Shown in pieces: positions 9,223 to 16,453 of a stretch of 64,000 bases of DNA (positions are counted from its first letter, which is position 1; every line of letters starts with the position of its first letter). A program made the position numbers and the translations under genes. The notes under the pieces were generated by a model. The model had not been told where the DNA came from, did not search any database, and worked only from the letters and a program-made list of their open reading frames with translations. The stretch spans positions 1 through 64,000 of the forward strand of contig CAZOMV010000014.1 of the NCBI GenBank assembly GCA_964580995.1, in the 5' to 3' direction. The stretch is from JAKJEP01 sp964580995. GTDB taxonomy: Bacteria; Planctomycetota; Phycisphaerae; Sedimentisphaerales; SM23-30.

Positions 9223-9674
9223 CGCCGCATCCGATAAGATAGGGAAAAACCAACTTTACAGGCTTTAACCTGGGTAAGTTCCCGCCTGATAAAGAACAGA
9301 AATTTTGCAAAATGGAGGTCAGGCACTAGTAAACGAGGCTCTGCCGGCGGCATAAAGCGATAAATCCAAAACACTTATATCAACCATAAGCATCGTTTCC
9401 ACCAATTAATTTGGAGTTGATCCTTTTTTTTTCTTTCCGAGCGCTAACGTGATATTACCTCTATACTTATGAAATTATTTTTCGGAATCAACTCCAAAAA
9501 AGTTAATGAAAATGAAGCCAATCTTCCTCCTCTGCGAGGCGGGGATATATCGCATGGAAAGCCGCCGGCAGAATCCAAAAGGGCAGGTTCAGAATGAATC
9601 GTTAAATGAGAAACCGAGCTTGCGGTGTGAGAAGGGGACTCTTGTCCCCAGCAAGGACTGCCGGGAATTTGGGC
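9223..9674. other. Intergenic region with one strong stem-loop
   Basis: No convincing gene. The stretch between the cyclophilin promoter and the promoter of the next plus-strand gene contains an AT-rich tract at 9410-9490 and a stem-loop at 9634-9649 (GGGGAC, loop TCTT, GTCCCC). It has no T-run after it, so it is not a standard terminator; an operator or small RNA element is possible. Confidence 0.5.
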
Positions 9675-9703
9675 TTGACAAACCGGCACTCGAAAATTAT
9701 AAT
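9675..9703 (+). promoter_or_regulatory. Perfect consensus sigma-70 promoter
   Basis: TTGACA at 9675-9680, a 17-base spacer and TATAAT at 9698-9703. Both hexamers and the spacing are ideal. It should drive the phosphodiester glycosidase gene and places the transcript start near 9710, which excludes any start codon upstream of that point. Confidence 0.85.
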
Positions 9704-9796
9704 GTATTGATAGTATGGCGTTTAATTGAATCATTCCTTTTGTGGTTACCTGCTGTCATTGGGGAATCCCGATGTGGGAACCAGGAGGATTTGCCG

Positions 9797-11302
9797 GTGA
9801 CAACAAAGAGCAGGCTGCGGAATTGGATTGTTTCTCTGATCGTCTTTTCTTTTTGTGCCCTCCCGGTTCAGGGGAAGATCACCATCGGGGCCTGGGAACC
9901 CCTTTTTAAGGGAATCGAGCATGCCCAGGGGTCGGCGGACGAAGCGGAAGTGCGTTTGCAGAAAGTCAATGCCCTGCGGGTGGACCTGACCGATCCGGAT
10001 ATTTCGTTCATCGCCACCGGTTCCAACGGCGATTTATCGGGCGAAACGACCCGCCAGACCGGCAGTCAATTTGTCACCTCGTATGGCGTGCAGGCCGCCG
10101 TGAACGCCCACTTTTACAGCAGTGCGGGCAGCGGGCAGGCGGATTTGCTGGGGCTTTGTGTCAGTGAAGGGCAAGTGGTTTCGTCTCCCAACGGGAATAT
10201 GGCTTTGTTAATCACCCAGCAGAATAGTGTTCGTTTTGAAACGGCCGCTGCCGGAATGAATTTGACGGGTGTGTGGACCGCCATCGAAACCTGGCCCTAT
10301 ATCCTGGGAAATGGCGTTTCGTATGGTTCCGATGACGATGTGCACCCGCGTTCCGCCGTCGGGATTTCCCAGAATAACCGGTATTTGATTCTGATCACCA
10401 TCGACGGCCGGCAGACCGGATACAGCGCAGGGGCGACCCTGAACGAAACGGCACAGTGGCTGATGCGTTTTGGCGCCTACAACGGCCTGAACCTGGATGG
10501 TGGCGGTTCCACGCATATGTGGGTCTCCGACGGCGCCGGCGGCGCGGCCGTCCTGAACAGCCCTTCGGAAAACCGCTCCGTCGGAAGCCACCTGGGGATC
10601 TATGCGGCCCCGCTGCCTCCTGCCCCTTATTTTGTCTATGCCGACTTCGAAGGCGGCCTGGAGGGTCCGTTTTATCAGACCCTGGGCTATTCCGGCAGCA
10701 CCACCGGGATCGACGAGGCGGCTTCTACCGCCGAACCGGTCAGCACGGAACATGCGGCGGGCGCCTGGTCCCAGAAACTGACGGTGGTCGATGACCCGGC
10801 CATAAGCGGCGGCTGGAAGGTCCGCCATCTGAGCGCCACGGCCTCCCGTTCGGGCAATACCATCCGCCCGACCACCGGCTGGGTCGGCTTTTGGGCCAAA
10901 ACCTCCGCCGCCGGTGTGGATGTAACCCTGGCCATCGACAACACCAGCAATGTCACCGCCGACCTGGGCGTTCGGCAGGCCATGCCGGCGGATGGCAAAT
11001 GGCACCTGTATCAATGGCACCTGGAAAATGACGACCACTGGGAGGGCTGGTATAACGGGGATGGAATCATCGACACCCCGGATTTCACCCTGGACTCCCT
11101 CCAGTTTTTCGGTCCGGATACGGATGCGATTATTTATATCGATACCGTCAGCCACAACAGCGGGGATTCGCTCGGCTGTTTTGAAGAGATGGCGGGCGAC
11201 CTGAACGAAGACTGCCGGACGGATATCGAAGACCTGGTGTTATTTGCCCAGAACTGGCTTGCCTGCAATGATCCGGGCAATGCCCGGTGTTTTACTCCTT
11301 GA
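9797..11302 (+). CDS. Secreted phosphodiester glycosidase family protein with dockerin-like tail
   Basis: The 501-residue product starts at GTG 9797, seven to eight bases after AGGAGG, and begins with a signal peptide (LIVFSFCALPVQG). The N-terminal 240 residues match the NAGPA/exopolysaccharide phosphodiester glycosidase fold, with FVTSYGVQAAVNAHFY and the hallmark GLNLDGGGSTHMW; such enzymes uncap sugar-phosphodiester linkages. A jelly-roll-like region of about 180 residues follows (WVGFWAKTSAAGVDV). The C-terminus is the local tail: AGDLNEDCRTDIEDLVLF then WLACNDPGNARC. The open frame extends up to 9506, but a perfect promoter inside that extension rules out the earlier start. Confidence 0.85.
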   Translation: MTTKSRLRNWIVSLIVFSFCALPVQGKITIGAWEPLFKGIEHAQGSADEAEVRLQKVNALRVDLTDPDISFIATGSNGDLSGETTRQTGSQFVTSYGVQAAVNAHFYSSAGSGQADLLGLCVSEGQVVSSPNGNMALLITQQNSVRFETAAAGMNLTGVWTAIETWPYILGNGVSYGSDDDVHPRSAVGISQNNRYLILITIDGRQTGYSAGATLNETAQWLMRFGAYNGLNLDGGGSTHMWVSDGAGGAAVLNSPSENRSVGSHLGIYAAPLPPAPYFVYADFEGGLEGPFYQTLGYSGSTTGIDEAASTAEPVSTEHAAGAWSQKLTVVDDPAISGGWKVRHLSATASRSGNTIRPTTGWVGFWAKTSAAGVDVTLAIDNTSNVTADLGVRQAMPADGKWHLYQWHLENDDHWEGWYNGDGIIDTPDFTLDSLQFFGPDTDAIIYIDTVSHNSGDSLGCFEEMAGDLNEDCRTDIEDLVLFAQNWLACNDPGNARCFTP

Positions 11303-11363
11303 TGAGCAACAGAATGAAAATTCCGATTCTCGCACAGGCGGACCGGGAAAACCGTTCCGGTTC

Positions 11364-12719
11364 CTATAGTGACCGGAACCGCTGGCAGATATTGTCAATA
11401 TGGTCCAGCCCCAGCCAGAGTTCCAGAAACAGATTCTCCACCGCGTATTTATGTTCCGTCTGGCCGGGCAGATTCTGGCATTTCGGCCGGCTGACCTGAT
11501 CCACCAGCAACGGAATCAGCGGTTCGGGCAGATTCTGGGCGGCGAACGTCTCCGCTTGCAAAAGATCCTCGCGAACCGGCAGGAGGCTGGAGATTTTGGT
11601 TAACATCCTCTGGGTGTTGATGCTGATCAGATTGATGAGAAAATCCTGTACGGATTGCGGGTTCTCCATCCCGGGCATCACCACCGCCATCAAACCGCCG
11701 GTTAACAGGGTATCGGCCGGCGGGTTGGGTAAAAGACCCACGTGCAGAGCATGCCCCAGGCTTTGCTGGTAGAGTTGATACTGGTCGTATCCGTCCAGGG
11801 CCATCGCGCAGCGATGCTGGGCAAAGAGATTGATTTGTTCCACCTTTGCCAGAATGGGGGATACCTTCAACGTATGAAGCAGGTCGGACATCAACCGCAG
11901 CGCCGGCTCAAAAACGGCCGTATCCTGCGCATGGATGTGCCCGTTCTTTTGATAGAGATCGATGCCCCGATGCGCCATAATGGCAGCGAGATGTTCAAAC
12001 ACCGGCCGGAACTGGAACCCGTAATTCCCGCCGAAGGTTAATCGCTGCGCGAGGTTCTGGAAATAGCCCCAGCCCCAGTTCGGTTCCGGCATGGCGATCT
12101 GGGCATCACGGAACCGGGCTTCATTCAGGTATAACAGCATAGGCCAAAAGGCCAGCGGAACCCCTGACAGGGATCCCTCTTCCGTGCACAGATTCAACAG
12201 CGCCGCGGGAATCCGGGCTTCCTGGACCAACGCCGGCGGCAGGGGGGTATAGTAACTCTTTTGATGGCGGAAACAATGGGCGTATTCCAGACCGCAGATC
12301 ATCAAGTCCACCGCCGAGGTGGTTTGCGAGATCAGCCGCTGGATCGAGTCACCCTGCTGCAGGTCGAACAATTGTAACTGGCTGCGGGGCGGCAGAATAT
12401 GCATCTCACTGAACCGGTGAAACAAATTCATGATATGCGGGCTGCTGCAGGCGATGCGCAGTGAGGGCGTAATATCCCTGCGTATGGTGACAATCGCGCT
12501 GCGCCGTTCCCGGCGTGAAATCAAACCCGTTTGCTCCAGATGCTGCAAAGCCGTCCGGACCGTAGCCCTGGATGCCTGGAAACGGCGGGCGATTTGCCGT
12601 TCAGATGGTAATTTTTCCCCAGGTTTCAGCTTCCCGTTGCGAACCTGACCGGATAATTCTTCTGCAATACGCCGGTGCATCGGCACATCCTGGACATCGA
12701 TAGGAGCGGAGTCATTCAT
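11364..12719 (-). CDS. GntR-type regulator fused to a solute-binding-protein-like sensor domain
   Basis: Residues 10-80 of this 451-residue protein are a GntR winged helix-turn-helix (RIAEELSGQVRNGKLKPGEK, LPSERQIARRFQASRATVRT, ALQHLEQTGLISRR). The remaining 360 residues resemble an extracellular sugar-binding protein (family 1 SBP) rather than a FadR or UTRA domain: SGVPLAFWPMLLYLNEARFR and NWGWGYFQNLAQRLT mirror the usual pattern of SBP lobes. There is no signal peptide, so the sensor would act in the cytoplasm. It probably represses sugar-use genes and may control itself; an inverted repeat lies between its promoter and start codon. The ligand is unknown. Confidence 0.82.
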   Translation of the reverse strand: MNDSAPIDVQDVPMHRRIAEELSGQVRNGKLKPGEKLPSERQIARRFQASRATVRTALQHLEQTGLISRRERRSAIVTIRRDITPSLRIACSSPHIMNLFHRFSEMHILPPRSQLQLFDLQQGDSIQRLISQTTSAVDLMICGLEYAHCFRHQKSYYTPLPPALVQEARIPAALLNLCTEEGSLSGVPLAFWPMLLYLNEARFRDAQIAMPEPNWGWGYFQNLAQRLTFGGNYGFQFRPVFEHLAAIMAHRGIDLYQKNGHIHAQDTAVFEPALRLMSDLLHTLKVSPILAKVEQINLFAQHRCAMALDGYDQYQLYQQSLGHALHVGLLPNPPADTLLTGGLMAVVMPGMENPQSVQDFLINLISINTQRMLTKISSLLPVREDLLQAETFAAQNLPEPLIPLLVDQVSRPKCQNLPGQTEHKYAVENLFLELWLGLDHIDNICQRFRSL

Positions 12720-12731
12720 GATAAGTCTCCC

Positions 12732-12748
12732 CCTGGTACATAACCAGG
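12732..12748. promoter_or_regulatory. Inverted repeat, candidate operator of the GntR regulator
   Basis: CCTGGT-ACATA-ACCAGG, a perfect 6-5-6 inverted repeat just upstream of the GGGGGAG ribosome-binding site of the regulator. Its GT(N)xAC core fits the general GntR operator pattern, which suggests autoregulation. It could alternatively act as an mRNA hairpin that hides the ribosome-binding site. Confidence 0.45.
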
Positions 12749-12846
12749 TGTTTGTTAAAACCTTTCTTTAACCTCATTTGTTTCTTGAAAAGGGCTTCTG
12801 CTACAAGCCCAACTACTCACGAAATGAATCTGCGTATTCATCTTTC

Positions 12847-12875
12847 ATTATACACCTGGGCGCGGAAAAAATCAA
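12847..12875 (-). promoter_or_regulatory. Sigma-70-type promoter of the GntR/SBP-like regulator
   Basis: Minus strand: TTGATT (12875-12870), 17-base spacer, TATAAT (12852-12847). The -10 is perfect and the -35 matches four of six positions. The leader before the ATG at 12719 is about 120 bases and holds the inverted repeat at 12732-12748. Confidence 0.6.
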
Positions 12876-12909
12876 ATAAATATTTTATATCTCTTCTTTG
12901 ATGGAAACA

Positions 12910-12988
12910 CCAAAAGTCGATATTAACTTCCAAAAACGGCTCTGGCTCCCCCATAACAAGGGGACGACGAGTTTTTGACGCTGGCGTC
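12910..12988. repeat. 79-bp dispersed structured repeat, copy 1
   Basis: It is 74 of 79 bases identical to 54582-54660, same orientation, no gaps. It contains two stem-loops: GGCTC...TCCCC / GGGGA...GAGTT around an ATAACAA-type loop, and GACGC-TG-GCGTC. Two of the five differences fall in the outer stem and keep it paired through G-T wobbles. It lies between the regulator promoter and the FmdB gene; the strand used is unknown. Confidence 0.75.
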
Positions 12989-13211
12989 TTCTTTCGCCCG
13001 ATTTTCGGTGCCCGGTATCCTCTGGAAAACGCCCGGATCCCATCTGGGGGTACATATAATAAGGGACCTACAAAAAGGTGTCGTATCTAACTGCTTTGTT
13101 ACCAAATTATTACGATTTAATCAATTTTTTCTTCATTCTTTATCCATTGGTAAACTATAATACGGATAGGTCGAAAAATAGACATGGTTTAAGGTGATAA
13201 GGAATTGGTAT
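12989..13211. other. Intergenic, AT-rich leader of the FmdB gene
   Basis: No gene. A TATAAT hexamer at 13156-13161 could serve as -10 for the zinc-ribbon gene, but no acceptable -35 hexamer lies at the right distance. Confidence 0.35.
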
Positions 13212-13448
13212 ATGCCGATTTACGAATTTGTATGTGAAAAGTGCGGAACCCGTTTTGAGCATTTGACTGCGAGCATGAGCGACCAAACCGCACCGCCGTG
13301 CCCTTCCTGCCGGGGTAAAACCCGCCGGCAGGTCAGCGTATTCTCAGCCCATGCCAATAAAGGGGCCGGGGCCTGCGGCATTCCCGAAAATGCCTGCCAG
13401 ATCAATCCCGGCGGCTGCTGCGGCGGCAGTTGCCCCCATTCGCATTAA
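13212..13448 (+). CDS. FmdB-family zinc ribbon protein
   Basis: This 78-residue protein starts MPIYEFVCEKCGTRFEHL, the typical opening of FmdB/CxxC-type regulatory zinc ribbons, and has a second knuckle PCPSCRGKT, giving a four-cysteine zinc site. The C-terminal third is unusually Cys-rich (GGCCGGSCPHSH), which may bind another metal or be disordered. The family was first linked to formamidase/amidase regulation, but its biochemical role is still unclear. The ATG at 13212 is preferred to an upstream start because MPIYEF is the conserved N-terminus. It is monocistronic, convergent with the next minus-strand gene. Confidence 0.88.
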   Translation: MPIYEFVCEKCGTRFEHLTASMSDQTAPPCPSCRGKTRRQVSVFSAHANKGAGACGIPENACQINPGGCCGGSCPHSH

Positions 13449-13476
13449 TGGCCGGCTCCTTTCCGGGCAGGCGTAT

Positions 13477-14817
13477 TTATCGGCTCATCAGCCAGTGTTC
13501 CGCCAGACGGGCCACATCCGCCAGGTCCACGTCGCCATCCCCGTCGGTATCGCCCGGCAGCGGGGCCACATCAATAGAGACCATGGTCGTCGAGTCTGCA
13601 ATCGCCTCGGCATACTCGGTTGGGACCGTCGCCTCGGCCTCGTTGATTAGCAGCATATTTACCCCATAAGGAACATTATATTCCAGGCCGCCGTTAGGAA
13701 GCTCCGCCAGGTCTAAGATCTCTTCGTTTTTGCCGAAATAGGTGTTATTACATCCTTCCGCCTGCAGAACCCACACTCCTTTTTGTTCGAGCGGATCCAT
13801 TTGTACAATCAGAAGCTGGGCCATGCTCCAGCCGCGGGCCTGGCCCTCCATATCCGATCCGAATACGGAATAATCATGGCTGAACGTCATCCGAAAGGTA
13901 TCGGACGGAATCGGCCCGCTGCCTTCCGGGCCATAGAGAGTGAATGCAAAATTGTAAAAGGATGATACCTTGCTGATCCCAAAGACCGGCGAATCGGGCC
14001 ATTCCACATCGAAGCGGGCCGTGTTGCGCACCTGCCGGATACCCGCGGCGCCCGTGGCCTGGGCCAGAACCTGACAGGAAAACTGCTCCGGATATTTCTG
14101 GTCAATCGAAAGATAAATGGGATCCGTGCCGCTGGAGTTGTTATTGGTTTGGTGCATGATTTCATAGAACTCTTCCGGATTTTCCTCCACGCATTGATAG
14201 GCGACAAAGTTCGGTTCGACATAGAACTGCTGCTGATTCAGATCATAGAGCACCCCATAGGCAAGAACCTGGGCGGAGCCGGATTCCGGCGTCACGCCGT
14301 TGTATGACTGGATGGGGCCATTCACCCAATAGGCCGCATCGGACCGCCAGGAAAAATAATCAGGGGATCCGATCTGACTTTTCTCGATGGTTATCTTGAC
14401 CAGGTTGTCCGCCACCTGCACGGTTCCCAGACCTCCGCCGCTCATCGCACCCACCACATCCACAAAGCCGCCTGCCCAGTCGGGATTATTTGAGACCACC
14501 ACCCGTACATTGAAATCATTGCCGGCCCAGCTCTGGCCGGTATTGGGATTGTTATCCGCATCCACCAGCCAGATGTAGGTCATCCCCGTGTTAGGATCCG
14601 GAAAATCATCCGGGTTCGGGACATTGCCGCGCAGTTCCAGGACGAAGGTCAGGGAACTGCCCTCCTTTTCCACCCAGGCGGAGGTGAGATCCACAAAGGC
14701 ATCCACGCCCGGCTGCTCCGGATCGCTAAGCTGCCCGATGATTTCACCGCCGAAAGAGACCACGGAACCAAACAGCACCAAAGACACAAGCACCCAAAAA
14801 GAGAATAACGGTTTCAT
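13477..14817 (-). CDS. Secreted protein with C-terminal dockerin-type EF-hand
   Basis: This 446-residue protein has a clear signal peptide (FSFWVLVSLVLFGSVVSFGG) preceded by GGAAGGAAG. The body is a beta-rich extracellular region, acidic and rich in aromatic residues (DFSPNT-like motifs, YIWLVDADNNPNTGQSWAG). Its first 180 residues look like a carbohydrate-binding or concanavalin-type domain, without a decisive motif. The chain ends in GDTDGDGDVDLADVARLAEH plus WLMSR, a single calcium-binding dockerin repeat. Unlike its neighbours it lacks the final Cys-containing segment. It is downstream of ribD on the same strand with a 200-base gap, so probably separately transcribed. Confidence 0.75.
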   Translation of the reverse strand: MKPLFSFWVLVSLVLFGSVVSFGGEIIGQLSDPEQPGVDAFVDLTSAWVEKEGSSLTFVLELRGNVPNPDDFPDPNTGMTYIWLVDADNNPNTGQSWAGNDFNVRVVVSNNPDWAGGFVDVVGAMSGGGLGTVQVADNLVKITIEKSQIGSPDYFSWRSDAAYWVNGPIQSYNGVTPESGSAQVLAYGVLYDLNQQQFYVEPNFVAYQCVEENPEEFYEIMHQTNNNSSGTDPIYLSIDQKYPEQFSCQVLAQATGAAGIRQVRNTARFDVEWPDSPVFGISKVSSFYNFAFTLYGPEGSGPIPSDTFRMTFSHDYSVFGSDMEGQARGWSMAQLLIVQMDPLEQKGVWVLQAEGCNNTYFGKNEEILDLAELPNGGLEYNVPYGVNMLLINEAEATVPTEYAEAIADSTTMVSIDVAPLPGDTDGDGDVDLADVARLAEHWLMSR

Positions 14818-15017
14818 ATCTTCCTTCCTTTTCTTTCAGTCACTTCTCCCATAAAGGGATGTTAATACTTATTTTACCGCAAATTCACCGGATGGTTAAG
14901 CCATTCTGGATGAAGAGAACTGCGGATATGTGAAGATATTCTACTGGAAAATAGCTGTTTTGGCAAGAAAAATCTGCCCATTTTCACCTGAACTGGCGGC
15001 AAGATCCTCCAGGAAAA

Positions 15018-16124
15018 TTAGTCCAGATACCCCTCCATCAGGACATCGTTCTCGAAAACCCGAATCTGCACATCGGCCAGTGGATCCAGGGAGCGGGAAA
15101 GATCAAGCCCTGGTACATCAGGGTGATCGCCGATAATGACAGGGGCAATATAGGTCATGATTTGATCGGCCAGTTTTTCCCGCAGGAAGCCGCCCAGCAC
15201 GGTGGGGCCGCCTTCGACCAGGAGGTCGGTGATCCCGCGCCGGCCCAGGTTGTCCAGCACCGCCGGCAGGCTGATTCGTCCCTCTTTTTCCGGCATTTCC
15301 ACCACCTCGCAGCCCTGATCGACCAGCGTCCAGACCTTGTCCCGCTGATGGTGAACCTCGGTGGCTAGGGCATAGACGATGACCGGCTGCTGGCGGGCGG
15401 TGCGAACCAGTTGGCAGGCGGGCGGGATCCGCAGGTGGCTGTCGAGGATGGCCCGGATAGGCTGGGGTCTGGCTCGGGCCAGGCGCACGTTCAGCATCGG
15501 GTCGTCTGCCAGAACGGTTCCGATCCCCACCAGGACCGCTCCGCATTGGCTGCGGATTTGGTGGACATGGGCACGGGATTTTTCATTGGTGAGCCAGCGA
15601 TTTTCAGAGCCGGCGGGCCAGGCGAGTTTGCCGTCGATGCTTTCCGCCCATTTCAGGATCACCTGCGGTCGGCCGGTTTTTTGGTGCTTGAAAAAGCCGG
15701 CGTTGAGCCGCCGGGCCTGGTGTTCACAGCAGCCGGTGATTACCCGGACACCGTGCTGCCGGAGCTGGTCAGCGCCTTTCCCGTCCACCAGGGCACAGTC
15801 GTCCAGGGTGGCGATTTCCACCGCCGCGATGCGGGCCTTTAGTATGGCCTCGGTGCAGGGTGGGGTTTTCCCATAATGGCAGCAGGGTTCGAGGGTGACA
15901 AAGAGGGTGGAGCCGGCTGGATCGTAACCATTTTTCAGGCAGTTGGTTATGGCGTTCACTTCCGCATGGGCCTGGCCGAATTTCTTATGCCAGCCCTTAC
16001 CGATTACCTTGCCATCTTTCACGAGAACCGCCCCGACCAGCGGATTGGGGGCGACGAAACCGGCGCCTTTCCGCGCCAGCCGCAGGGCCTGCTGCATGAA
16101 TCTCTCTCGTTCTTTATCTTCCAT
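15018..16124 (-). CDS. ribD: Bifunctional riboflavin deaminase/reductase RibD
   Basis: This 368-residue enzyme makes 5-amino-6-ribitylamino-uracil phosphate in riboflavin synthesis. The N-terminal deaminase shows HAEVNAI and PCCHYGKTPPC, supplying the zinc-binding His and two Cys and the catalytic Glu. The C-terminal reductase (from about residue 150) has VILKWAESIDGKLA, DDPMLNVR and LLVEGGPTVLGGFL for NADPH and substrate binding. The start at 16124 follows AAAGG; the ATG at 16142 would add six residues. No other riboflavin gene and no FMN riboswitch are seen nearby. Confidence 0.95.
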   Translation of the reverse strand: MEDKERERFMQQALRLARKGAGFVAPNPLVGAVLVKDGKVIGKGWHKKFGQAHAEVNAITNCLKNGYDPAGSTLFVTLEPCCHYGKTPPCTEAILKARIAAVEIATLDDCALVDGKGADQLRQHGVRVITGCCEHQARRLNAGFFKHQKTGRPQVILKWAESIDGKLAWPAGSENRWLTNEKSRAHVHQIRSQCGAVLVGIGTVLADDPMLNVRLARARPQPIRAILDSHLRIPPACQLVRTARQQPVIVYALATEVHHQRDKVWTLVDQGCEVVEMPEKEGRISLPAVLDNLGRRGITDLLVEGGPTVLGGFLREKLADQIMTYIAPVIIGDHPDVPGLDLSRSLDPLADVQIRVFENDVLMEGYLD

Positions 16125-16453
16125 GATGCCTTTGCTGGTCATTTCTGGATTGTATGGGCCCGCAGGAACTTTTCAATGAAAATAAAATCCGTTTGGGTGG
16201 CCGGAAGAAGTGGAAAATCGGTGAGAATTTAAAATAGGGACATGAATAAGGGAGGCAGGAGAGGGATAGGATAACGGGCCGCATTATGTAAAACAATTTT
16301 CCTTCTGTCGGAGGAATGGCAGCCATGCGGACACACACACACACACATCCTCTCCTGCCCCCAAGCTGGCGATAACAACTACCACGCTCGCCACGATACG
16401 AATATCGTACACCAGCGAAACTTCCTTAGCCCAGGAGCACTTCTGCCCAGGGC
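16125..16453. other. Intergenic region with an AC dinucleotide repeat
   Basis: No gene. A 17-base run of alternating A and C lies at 16331-16347. A short hairpin (TACGA-ATA-TCGTA) lies near 16400. The region separates the stop of the IdeS-like gene from the ribD start, both on the minus strand. Confidence 0.5.

Noticed and set aside
10208..11155. 315-residue minus-strand open frame
   Set aside because: Antisense to the phosphodiester glycosidase gene, no motif.
16331..16347. AC dinucleotide run as a CRISPR or other array
   Set aside because: A simple microsatellite without spacers; no other direct-repeat array is seen in the window.
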